Below are positions 25,287 through 31,814 of a DNA stretch of 64,000 bases, piece after piece. The stretch spans positions 5,818,001 to 5,882,000 of the forward strand of contig JADJBV010000001.1 in the NCBI GenBank assembly GCA_016703535.1, given 5' to 3'. Below the pieces are notes generated by a model. It saw only the letters and a list, made by a program, of their open reading frames with translations, searched no databases and was not told the origin of the DNA. The position numbers were made by a program, and so were the translations under genes. The first letter of the stretch is position 1, and each line of letters begins with the position of its first letter. The DNA is from Deltaproteobacteria bacterium. Lineage in GTDB: Bacteria > Myxococcota > Kuafuiibacteriia > Kuafuiibacteriales > Kuafuiibacteriaceae.

Positions 25287-26413
25287 TCCGCCGCCTCGCC
25301 TTGCTGCTGGTGTTCGCTGCACCGGCCGTCGCCCAAGCCCAAGAGATCGAGCGCAACTTCGCGGGTTCGGCCCAGCTCGACTACCTGGCGGTGCCCAGCA
25401 CCATCCGGGCCCGGGGCCTCACCTTCGACGGCTTCACCACCGAATTGGCGGTGAAGTTGGCCGTCGACTTCACCGACCATTTTTCGGCCAACGTGAAGAT
25501 CTGCTACGGCTGCCACGGCTTCGAGACCAACATGGCTTACGTCGATCTCCGGGTCGCCGATCAGCTCAACTTCCGGGTCGGGCGCATCGTGCCGTCCTTC
25601 GGCGACTTCCCGCTGCGGCACGATCCGGCCAACCACCGGGCCAACAGCAAACCGCTGCCTTACGACATGGGCCGCATGTTGAGGCGGACCGAACTCAACA
25701 TGAGCATCATGCCCGCGCCCTACGTGGACAACGGGGTCGAGGTGAACGGCACCCAGTGGTTCGGCGACGACGCCCAGCTCGACTACGCGGTGTGGGGCGT
25801 CAGCGGCTTCAAGGGCGGAGCCGACGCCTTGGACTTCGACTTCGTGCAGAGCCGATCTGGATCACTCTACTACGTGGACAACAACAGCGAACCCGCCGTC
25901 GGCGGTCGGGTGGCCTTCACCACCAACTTCACCGACTACGTGAACGCGACGGTGGGGGTGTCCGGCAACTACGGCCACTACGATCCCAACGCTGAGTTGT
26001 CCTACTTGATCCTCGGCGCCGACCTCTACTTGCGGCTCGACGCGCTGGTGTTGCGGGCCGAATACCTGATGCGCCGCACCGAATTTGCGGTCGGCAGTGA
26101 ACCCGAGGAGCGCTTCCGCTACGCCTTCGATCCGGCCAAGAACTTCTTCATCAAAGACGGGTTTTACGTGGAAGCGGAATACCCGTTGACGCCGTGGTTC
26201 GAGATTTTTGGGCGCTTCGACGGCATGCGTCGCAGCGGCAACGTGACCGTCAACTCACCGCTCCGTAAGGAGAGCGCGGTTTTGCGCGAGACCTTGGGGG
26301 TCAATTTGGTGATCGAGCGGGGCTTGCGTCTCAAGATCTCCGGCGAGTACTGGGACTTCAGCGATTTCGATGACGAGCTGGCGATCCACACCGGCGTCAC
26401 CGCGAACTTTTAG
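25283..26413 (+). CDS. Outer-membrane beta-barrel (porin-like) carrying an internal CxxCH motif
   Basis: A 376-residue protein with a cleavable signal (LLLVFAAPAVAQAQ). It has alternating amphipathic strands throughout and ends in VTANF, a terminal aromatic typical of BAM substrates. The overall pattern resembles phosphate-selective or carboxylate porins. The unusual element is CYGCH at C74, C77 and H78 (ANVKICYGCHGFE), a canonical c-type heme motif in what looks like an early barrel strand or loop; it is the only Cys pair in the protein. It lies directly after two heme-type lipoproteins with a 4-bp overlap. In MtrB-type conduits a CxxC near the N-terminus is functionally important, which is a useful analogy but not evidence of homology. 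Confidence 0.8.
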   Translation: MIRRLALLLVFAAPAVAQAQEIERNFAGSAQLDYLAVPSTIRARGLTFDGFTTELAVKLAVDFTDHFSANVKICYGCHGFETNMAYVDLRVADQLNFRVGRIVPSFGDFPLRHDPANHRANSKPLPYDMGRMLRRTELNMSIMPAPYVDNGVEVNGTQWFGDDAQLDYAVWGVSGFKGGADALDFDFVQSRSGSLYYVDNNSEPAVGGRVAFTTNFTDYVNATVGVSGNYGHYDPNAELSYLILGADLYLRLDALVLRAEYLMRRTEFAVGSEPEERFRYAFDPAKNFFIKDGFYVEAEYPLTPWFEIFGRFDGMRRSGNVTVNSPLRKESAVLRETLGVNLVIERGLRLKISGEYWDFSDFDDELAIHTGVTANF

Positions 26414-26419
26414 GACGAG

Positions 26420-28075
26420 ATGATCGACACGCCTCACTCCCGCCGCGTTCAACGAGCCATGGAGCAAGAGCTCCGGCGTTCCCTCAAGGGCCTGAAGGTG
26501 CCTGGGCATCCTCGGCCCTTTTACCTCTCGTACCAGCTGATGACCGCCGAGGGCCTGGATGTCTGGGGACGTTACGGTGCGGTCTTCAACGCCGAACCGC
26601 TCAAGTACCACGAGCTCTACGCCGAGGTCCGGGTGGGCAGCCATGCCTTCGATCAGACGGTGGACGGCAGCCTGCACACCGACTTCGTCGATCGGGACTC
26701 GTACAACTGGCTAGGCGCCCCGCAAGACCTGGATCCGACGGCGCTGCGTTACGCCCTGTGGAAGTTGACCCAGCTCAAGTACTGGGAGTCGATCCAGGAG
26801 TACTACGACAAGAAGAAGATCATGGTCGATCAGCGGCTCAAGAAGGACGCGCCGTCCTTCAGCAAGGAGCCCAAGGTCGTCAAGAACCAGCAGGTCACCG
26901 CGGTCAGCTTCCCCAAAAAACGTTGGGAGGACTTTGTCCGCAAGGCCTCCGAGCTCTTCAAGGGCTACAAAAACCTGGTCGATCCCTACGTGCGGATCCG
27001 CGGCATCTCCAAGGTCCGGATCTTCGTCAACTCCGAGGGCAGCAAGTACATCGCCCAAGACAACTACTACGAGGTGTTGGTCGCCTCCTGGTGCCTGACC
27101 AAAGAGGGCGTGTACCTCAACGCCTCCGAGGCCTTCCACACCCGCGATCCGCAACAGCTGCCGAGCAACAAACAAATGGCTGAGGCCATCGATCGGGTCG
27201 CCAAGGACCTGGCGAGTTTGGCGAAGGCCGAGCCGATGGAGCCCTACGCGGGACCGGCCCTGTTGTCGGGCCTGGCCACCGGCCTGATCTTCCACGAGGC
27301 GATCGGGCACCGGCTGGAAGGTGAACGGATGATCTCCCGCACCGAAGGCCAGACCTTCGCCGGCAAGATCGGCCAAGCCATCTTGCCGAAGGGCGTGGAC
27401 CTCATCGACGATCCCAGCCGCGCCCGCTGGGGCGAACACGATCTCTTCGGTCACTACACCGTGGACGACGAAGGGGTGCCGGCCCGCCCGGTGAAGTTGG
27501 TGGAAGACGGCGTGCTCCAGACCTTCTTGATGAGCCGGGCCTGCACCCGGAACTTCAAGCAGTCCAACGGCCACGGCCGCCACGAACGGCACCAAGACCC
27601 GATGGCCCGGATGGCCAACCTGATCGTGCAGTCGAAGGAGCAACACTCCTGGGACGAGCTCAAGGGCATGATGATGGAGGACGTGGGCCGACGCCGTTTG
27701 CCCCACGGCATCATCGTCAAGGACGTCAGCTCCGGTGAGACCCGGACCGACCACTACGACTTCCAGGCCTTCAAGGGGGTCCCGACCGCGGTCTATTCAG
27801 TAGATCCCAAGACCGGCAAAGAGACCCGGGTCCGGGACGTAAACTTCATCGGCACCCCGCTGGCGGCGATCCAACGCATCAAGGCCTTCGGCAAGGACTA
27901 CCAGGTCGACAACAGCTACTGCTTCGCCGAAAGCGGTTCGGTCCCGGTCAGCACCATCGCGCCCGCGATGTTGGTCGACGAGCTGGAGCTGCAGCGGGCC
28001 ACCACCCGCTACTTCCGGCCGCCGATCCTCTCGTTCCCGCCTTTGGATCGAAAGCCCGCCACCAAGTCGAAGTAA
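26420..28075 (+). CDS. tldD: TldD/PmbA-family metalloprotease
   Basis: A 551-residue protein, somewhat longer than E. coli TldD (about 480). The zinc site HExxxH is intact: HEAIGH at residues 292-297, within LIFHEAIGHRLEGE. Later conserved segments are seen: GHYTVDDEGVPARP, LMSRACTRNFKQSNGHGRH and NSYCFAESGSVP. TldD usually pairs with TldE/PmbA and degrades or trims unfolded peptides, including ribosomal peptide precursors. No partner is in the window. The start is 6 bp after the porin stop, so it is probably read in the same transcript. The N-terminal 260 residues are divergent and basic. No signal peptide is seen, so it is predicted to be cytoplasmic. Confidence 0.88.
   Translation: MIDTPHSRRVQRAMEQELRRSLKGLKVPGHPRPFYLSYQLMTAEGLDVWGRYGAVFNAEPLKYHELYAEVRVGSHAFDQTVDGSLHTDFVDRDSYNWLGAPQDLDPTALRYALWKLTQLKYWESIQEYYDKKKIMVDQRLKKDAPSFSKEPKVVKNQQVTAVSFPKKRWEDFVRKASELFKGYKNLVDPYVRIRGISKVRIFVNSEGSKYIAQDNYYEVLVASWCLTKEGVYLNASEAFHTRDPQQLPSNKQMAEAIDRVAKDLASLAKAEPMEPYAGPALLSGLATGLIFHEAIGHRLEGERMISRTEGQTFAGKIGQAILPKGVDLIDDPSRARWGEHDLFGHYTVDDEGVPARPVKLVEDGVLQTFLMSRACTRNFKQSNGHGRHERHQDPMARMANLIVQSKEQHSWDELKGMMMEDVGRRRLPHGIIVKDVSSGETRTDHYDFQAFKGVPTAVYSVDPKTGKETRVRDVNFIGTPLAAIQRIKAFGKDYQVDNSYCFAESGSVPVSTIAPAMLVDELELQRATTRYFRPPILSFPPLDRKPATKSK
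27948..27949. other. Antisense open frame on the minus strand, not called as a gene
   Basis: A 553-codon minus-strand frame spans 27948-29609 across the tldD end, the DUF3108 gene and the LysR end. Its translation is low-complexity Arg/Gly/Ala with no domain, so it is a by-product of the base composition. It is marked here only so that it is not mistaken for a gene. Confidence 0.6.
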
Positions 28076-28361
28076 AACGCCGTGAGCGCCGGCACGCGCT
28101 GGCCCCGCGAGCGCCAACGGTGCGAACGCGCTCATCCGGATCCGGCCCGAAGCACCCAGGATTTTGGTCCCCTACGAGGGAGGCCTGCGCCGGCTGGCCG
28201 CCGGACGGGCCGTTCACCGCGTCGCCCGACGCCGGCGTTGCCCCCTGATGGGCGCCCTCACACCGGCTCAGCGGCTGGGCTTCTCGGCGCCGCTCCGTTG
28301 AAATCGAACAGAAGCCGAGGCTCCGGCGTCTGAGTCCGTAGTGTTCAAGAGAGGGGGAACC
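28076..28361. other. Intergenic region between tldD and DUF3108 gene
   Basis: 286 bp with no convincing coding sequence on either strand. A possible -10 TAGTGT (28339-28344) and a purine-rich Shine-Dalgarno stretch (GAGAGGGGGA) precede the GTG at 28362. No terminator hairpin or structured RNA is obvious. Confidence 0.5.
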
Positions 28362-29276
28362 GTGCTGAAGCACCTCTGTCCTTTGCTGGTCCTGTTGGGC
28401 ACCACCAACGCCCAGGCTTTTCCGGATCAAGGTCCGATCGGCCTGCGCAGCAGCGTCACTCCTCCGCCCAACAAGGCGATCCTCCCGGTCGGCACCGCCG
28501 CCAGCAGCGCCGACTTCTGCGGCGGCCTCGGCGAGGTGCCCCGCCGCACCGACGCCCTCCCCTTTCGGCCGGGCGAAGAGCTGGCCTACGAACTGCGCTT
28601 CGCGGGCGCGTACATCGGCCGCTTCGAGACCAAGGTCGGCCAAGCTCGCCGCAAGGATGGCCAGGATTACCTGACCCTCTTCGGTCGAGCCCGCACCAGC
28701 GCCTTCTTTTCGGCGTTCTCCACCTTCGAGGGCCGCTACCAGTCTGTGGCCCGAGCGGATCACCACCTGGCCCCCGAGTTCGCCCGGGTCGAGGCAACCT
28801 TCGGCGACGACCAACGTTGGGAGAAGATCAACTTCGGCGACGGCAACCGATCTTTGCGGGACGACTTCCTGTTCAAGGGCGCCCAACGTGCTCGCAGCTA
28901 CGACTCGAACCACGCCCTCACCGATCTTTTGACCATGTTGTACCAAGCTCGGACCATCGCGGTGCGCCCCGGCCTCACCGCCTGCCAAGACGTGTTCGGC
29001 AACCGTTGGCTCTGGCGCATGCGGGCCGAAGTCGTAGGCACCGAACGGGTCGACACACCTCGAGGCCCGATGAACGCTTGGAAGGTGAAGACTCACTTCT
29101 CCCGGGCTCCCCACCCCGAAGCCCCACTCAAGCCCCAGATCATCGAGCTCGAGCTCTACCTGGCCCAAGACGGCAGCCAAGCACCGCTGAAGTTGGTCGC
29201 TCACACCCTGGGCATCACGGCCGAGGCCAACCTGGTTCGCTGGGCCCTCAACACCCCGACCGACTCGGGCTGGTAG
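28362..29276 (+). CDS. DUF3108-domain exported protein
   Basis: A 304-residue protein. The GTG at 28362 is chosen because a strong purine-rich ribosome-binding stretch sits just upstream and a neat signal peptide follows (LLVLLGTTNAQA). An in-frame GTG at 28341 is the alternative. The mature part begins with a low-complexity segment, then FRPGEELAYELRFAGAYIGR, the usual opening of DUF3108, a beta-sandwich envelope domain. It continues with the typical TYxS-like segment SAFFSAFSTFEGRYQSV and ends at about residue 300. DUF3108 proteins are periplasmic or outer-membrane associated, without a settled biochemical role. It converges on the LysR gene with only 8 bp between stops. Confidence 0.82.
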   Translation: MLKHLCPLLVLLGTTNAQAFPDQGPIGLRSSVTPPPNKAILPVGTAASSADFCGGLGEVPRRTDALPFRPGEELAYELRFAGAYIGRFETKVGQARRKDGQDYLTLFGRARTSAFFSAFSTFEGRYQSVARADHHLAPEFARVEATFGDDQRWEKINFGDGNRSLRDDFLFKGAQRARSYDSNHALTDLLTMLYQARTIAVRPGLTACQDVFGNRWLWRMRAEVVGTERVDTPRGPMNAWKVKTHFSRAPHPEAPLKPQIIELELYLAQDGSQAPLKLVAHTLGITAEANLVRWALNTPTDSGW

Positions 29277-29292
29277 GGCCGTCCTCACGGCC
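29277..29292. terminator. Candidate bidirectional terminator hairpin
   Basis: GGCCGT / ACGGCC stem of 6 bp with a 4-base loop, starting just after the DUF3108 stop and overlapping the LysR stop. There is no U-tract. Confidence 0.45.
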
Positions 29293-30169
29293 TCTGGTAG
29301 GCCTCGATCAACCAGCTCTTGAGCAGCTCCACCCTCATCGGCAAGGAGCGCCCCTTCGGCACGAGCAGATACAACCCGGGACCCTGCACCCGGTAACGCG
29401 ACAAGACCCGTCGCAGCCGCGGCTCCAGCTTGGGGGCTTGCCCAGGCGAAAAGATCAAGGTGCCGATGCCCGCGCCCGCTCGCACCAGTTGCCGCCCAAA
29501 CTGCACGTCGTCGGCGGCGACCGGCCCGGCCACCTGCACCTCTTCCACGCCGTTGGGCCCCAACAAACGCCAACGCCCCGAATCGGGCCGTCCCCGGCTG
29601 GTCACACAATCGTGGGCCACTAGATCACCCGGGTGCCGAGGTACACCCCGCCGCGCCAGGTAACGGGGCGCCGCCACCAGCCACGCGTGGTAACGGCCCA
29701 ACTCGTAGGCCTGCCACTCGGTGGGCAGCTGGGCTTCGGCCCGCAACGCCAGGTCGAAGCCCTCGGCCACCAGGTCCACCTTGCGGTTTTGGAGCGCGAC
29801 CGAGACCTGGATCCCCGGGTGTTTTTGGGTGAAGCGCGCCAAGCTGGCCGCCAAGAAGCCGTCGTCCAGGTTGGTGAAGGTGGTCATCCGGATCTCACCG
29901 ATCGGCGCCCCCGCCAACTCCGCCAGGTGTTCGGCTCCACGCTCCAAGGTGGCCAGTGCCTGAGTGGCGTGTTCGGCGTAGGCCCGACCGGCGGCGGTCG
30001 ACAACATCCGGCGGGTGGTGCGCTCGAAGAGCCGATGCCCCAACTCCTCCTCCAATCGTTGGATGGCTCGGCTCACCGAAGAGGTGGGCACGCCCAAACT
30101 GCGGGCGGCGGCGCTGAAGCTGCGGCGTTCGTGCACCAACAAGAAGGTCCGCACCAAATTGAGGTCCAT
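29285..30169 (-). CDS. LysR-family transcriptional regulator
   Basis: A 294-residue protein from the ATG at 30169 (MDLNLVRTFLLV), the usual family N-terminus. An in-frame ATG 24 bases upstream is possible. Residues 1-60 are the winged helix-turn-helix (FSAAARSLGVPTSSVSRAIQRLEEELGHRLF). The rest is the periplasmic-binding-like effector domain (GEIRMTTFTNLDDGFLAASL; LVAHDCVTSRGRP), closest in style to the DsdC/AaeR-like subgroup. It is divergent from a cupin gene across a region with a 7-bp inverted repeat, so the cupin gene is the likely target, along with its own promoter. The ligand is unknown. Confidence 0.92.
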   Translation of the reverse strand: MDLNLVRTFLLVHERRSFSAAARSLGVPTSSVSRAIQRLEEELGHRLFERTTRRMLSTAAGRAYAEHATQALATLERGAEHLAELAGAPIGEIRMTTFTNLDDGFLAASLARFTQKHPGIQVSVALQNRKVDLVAEGFDLALRAEAQLPTEWQAYELGRYHAWLVAAPRYLARRGVPRHPGDLVAHDCVTSRGRPDSGRWRLLGPNGVEEVQVAGPVAADDVQFGRQLVRAGAGIGTLIFSPGQAPKLEPRLRRVLSRYRVQGPGLYLLVPKGRSLPMRVELLKSWLIEAYQRP

Positions 30170-30199
30170 TGTTGCTTTGGTAGCATCAATCATTTGTCC

Positions 30200-30232
30200 C
30201 GCGAACGACTTCCGCGGGTTGTGGTGTTCGCG
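30200..30232. promoter_or_regulatory. Inverted repeat in the LysR-cupin divergent region
   Basis: Arms CGCGAAC (30200-30206) and GTTCGCG (30226-30232) are separated by 19 bases and end 2 bases before the first possible cupin start. The position between a LysR gene and its probable target fits an operator, although the spacing is not the classic T-N11-A form. Confidence 0.45.
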
Positions 30233-30234
30233 AT

Positions 30235-30633
30235 ATGCCGCCGATCACCATGACCGACGTGACCATCAAGACCATGACCGAATTGCAGAGCGCCGAAGCC
30301 CCCGGCGTCCCTGAAGGTCAGTTCCGCTTCGCCGGCGGGAGCCTGGGGGTCCAGGCCTTCGGGATGAACCTGCTGACCTTGCCCGCCCACTGGGACGGTT
30401 ATCCCAAACACGATCACGGCGCCGACGGCCATGAAGAGGTCTACGTGGTCTTGGAGGGGAGCGGCACGCTGGAGGTCGGTGACCACACTTGGCCGTTGAA
30501 CAAAGGCACCTTTGTCCGGGTTGGGCCGGCGGAGATCCGGAAGATCCTCCCCGGGGCCAATGGCATTCAGGTTTTGGCCTTGGGCGGCAGCCCCGGCAAG
30601 CCATACACCCCGTCGTGGGGCCAACAACGTTGA
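30235..30633 (+). CDS. Single-domain cupin protein
   Basis: A 132-residue protein (127 if the ATG at 30250 is used; neither has a clear ribosome-binding site). Cupin motif 1 is present: HDHGADGHEEVYVVLEGSGT, giving HxH with a later Glu, the usual metal ligands. Motif 2 (KGTFVRVGPAEIRKILPG) lacks the usual His, so metal binding may be altered. Small cupins of this type bind or isomerise small molecules or act as sensors. Being divergent from a LysR regulator suggests inducible expression in response to a metabolite. Substrate unknown. Confidence 0.8.
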   Translation: MPPITMTDVTIKTMTELQSAEAPGVPEGQFRFAGGSLGVQAFGMNLLTLPAHWDGYPKHDHGADGHEEVYVVLEGSGTLEVGDHTWPLNKGTFVRVGPAEIRKILPGANGIQVLALGGSPGKPYTPSWGQQR

Positions 30634-30661
30634 AAGTGGTCTGGCTGGCTAGCTGGTCCCT

Positions 30662-30680
30662 GGACGGCGAAGTACCGTCC
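30662..30680. terminator. Candidate terminator hairpin between convergent genes
   Basis: GGACGG / CCGTCC stem of 6 bp with a 7-base loop. A competing stem GACGGCG / CGCCGTC extends to 30695. It lies between the cupin and EF-hand gene ends. Confidence 0.4.
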
Positions 30681-30722
30681 GCTTCGGGCGCCGTCGCAAC
30701 AAACGAGGCGCGATCTTTGCGC

Positions 30723-31526
30723 TCAACGCAAAAGCGCCTGGATGTCTTGCAGCAGGGCCGCCTCCTTGGCCCGCTTGGCGATGGTCAGGAGGTACTGCTG
30801 CTGGGCGCTGCTCACGATCTCGGCATCACCCGCCGCGGCCCGGCGATCCAGAGCCGGGTTGTGGTTCAGGGCGGAGGCGAAGAACTGGACCCCATGGCCG
30901 GCGGTCTGTTCGGCGATCAGGCGCTCCAAGCTGTTGGCCGGCAAGCGGGCCAATAGCTCGGCTTGGGTGAAGGGCTGAGTGTCATTGCGTCCTTCGGCCC
31001 GAAGCAGCGTGTGGATTTGGGCCAGCAGCAACTCGGCGGCTTGGTGCACCGAAGCTGCGTCGGCCTTGGGATCCAGCGCCAAGATCTGCTTCAGGTCCTG
31101 GGCCACCAACCCGGCCCCCAAAGGCTGCTGGAGGCGGGTGGCCAGCGGGCCCCAGATCGCCTCGAGATCGGCCTTGAGCAAGATCCGGTTGGCCGTCATG
31201 TGGCGAGGTTTGAAGGTGATGCCCCCTTCGACATAGTCGCCGCGGGCGCTTTGGCCCCAGGGGCTGAAGGGCGCGTTTGGGTTGACGTAGTCGGCGTAGG
31301 CGAAGATCGCTTTTGCAAGTGGGCTTGCACTTTGGAGCTCGTCACCGAAGCGAGTCCCGATCAACTTGCCGTCGCCGTTTTGGTCGGCGGCGAAGAGCTG
31401 CTCGAACCCTCGGGCCAAGGGGGCGCTGTCCTCGACCAAGGGGCTCTCCCGCCCGGTTTGAGCCTGGGCGTAGTGGGGGATCAGGGCGGCGGCCCCCAAA
31501 AGGGTGGCCGCCACCAGCGGCTTCAT
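30723..31526 (-). CDS. Exported protein with one EF-hand-like calcium loop
   Basis: A 267-residue protein from the ATG at 31526. The frame is open upstream, but only this start gives a signal peptide (MKPLVAATLLGAAALIPHYAQAQ). Near the mature N-terminus, FAADQNGDGKLIG fits the DxNxDG core of an EF-hand or dockerin-type calcium loop, followed by FGDELQ. The rest is helical, with FTQAELLARLPANSLERLIAEQ and a C-terminal helix of alternating charge. I do not recognise a family. It is divergent from thrA and convergent with the cupin gene. Confidence 0.7.
   Translation of the reverse strand: MKPLVAATLLGAAALIPHYAQAQTGRESPLVEDSAPLARGFEQLFAADQNGDGKLIGTRFGDELQSASPLAKAIFAYADYVNPNAPFSPWGQSARGDYVEGGITFKPRHMTANRILLKADLEAIWGPLATRLQQPLGAGLVAQDLKQILALDPKADAASVHQAAELLLAQIHTLLRAEGRNDTQPFTQAELLARLPANSLERLIAEQTAGHGVQFFASALNHNPALDRRAAAGDAEIVSSAQQQYLLTIAKRAKEAALLQDIQALLR
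31315..31328. repeat. GCAAG-N4-CTTGC palindrome, spacer TGGG
   Basis: Perfect arms with T/A extension in the EF-hand protein gene, here read in a different codon phase (peptide SASPLAK). Confidence 0.6.
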
Positions 31527-31607
31527 GAAGCCAAAGAGGCCGGAAGCGGTGACCGGCCTTCGTCGTGGGGCACCGACCCGTGGCCCGAGGCCAACCTCAC
31601 CCCGCTG

Positions 31608-31630
31608 CTGAAAAACCGTCGGGTTTTCAG
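31608..31630. other. A/T-rich stem-loop upstream of the thrA leader ORF
   Basis: CTGAAAA(A)CC pairs with GGTTTTCAG across a GTCG loop, with one bulged A. It stands out in GC-rich DNA in the divergent region between the EF-hand gene and thrA. It could be part of a transcribed leader, a protein-binding site or a relic; nothing here decides which. Confidence 0.4.
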
Positions 31631-31712
31631 GGCCCTGCAACGAAACCGGGGTGGTCGACCGCACGCGCTCTAGGCTCAAGCCCATGCCCCTATTTTCGGC
31701 GCCAGGTGAGAT

Positions 31713-31814
31713 ATGGTGCGTGGAACACACACCTGCTTCCCCCAGGTTGCCCGAAATGACGCGGGGGGTCGGCTGGCCCTGGCTTCGGCCCCGTTCCAGA
31801 ATCCGCGCCGATGA
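31713..31814 (+). CDS. Upstream ORF (33 codons) overlapping the thrA start
   Basis: The ATG at 31713 has a strong Shine-Dalgarno sequence, AGGTGAG, two bases upstream (31704-31710). The peptide starts MVRGTHTCFPQVARND and ends SAPFQNPRR. Its TGA overlaps the thrA ATG (ATGA), whereas thrA itself has no visible ribosome-binding site. This arrangement fits translational coupling of thrA to the small ORF. It is not a classic Thr/Ile-rich attenuator peptide, with only two Thr. Coding is supported by the ribosome-binding site and the overlap, not by homology. Confidence 0.5.
   Translation: MVRGTHTCFPQVARNDAGGRLALASAPFQNPRR

Noticed and set aside
27948..29609. Minus-strand 553-codon frame over tldD end, DUF3108 and LysR
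   Set aside because: Composition-driven shadow without start signal or domain.
31713..31814. Classic threonine attenuator peptide
   Set aside because: The leader ORF has only two Thr and no Ile run, and no terminator/antiterminator pair is visible between it and thrA. Coupling is a better reading.
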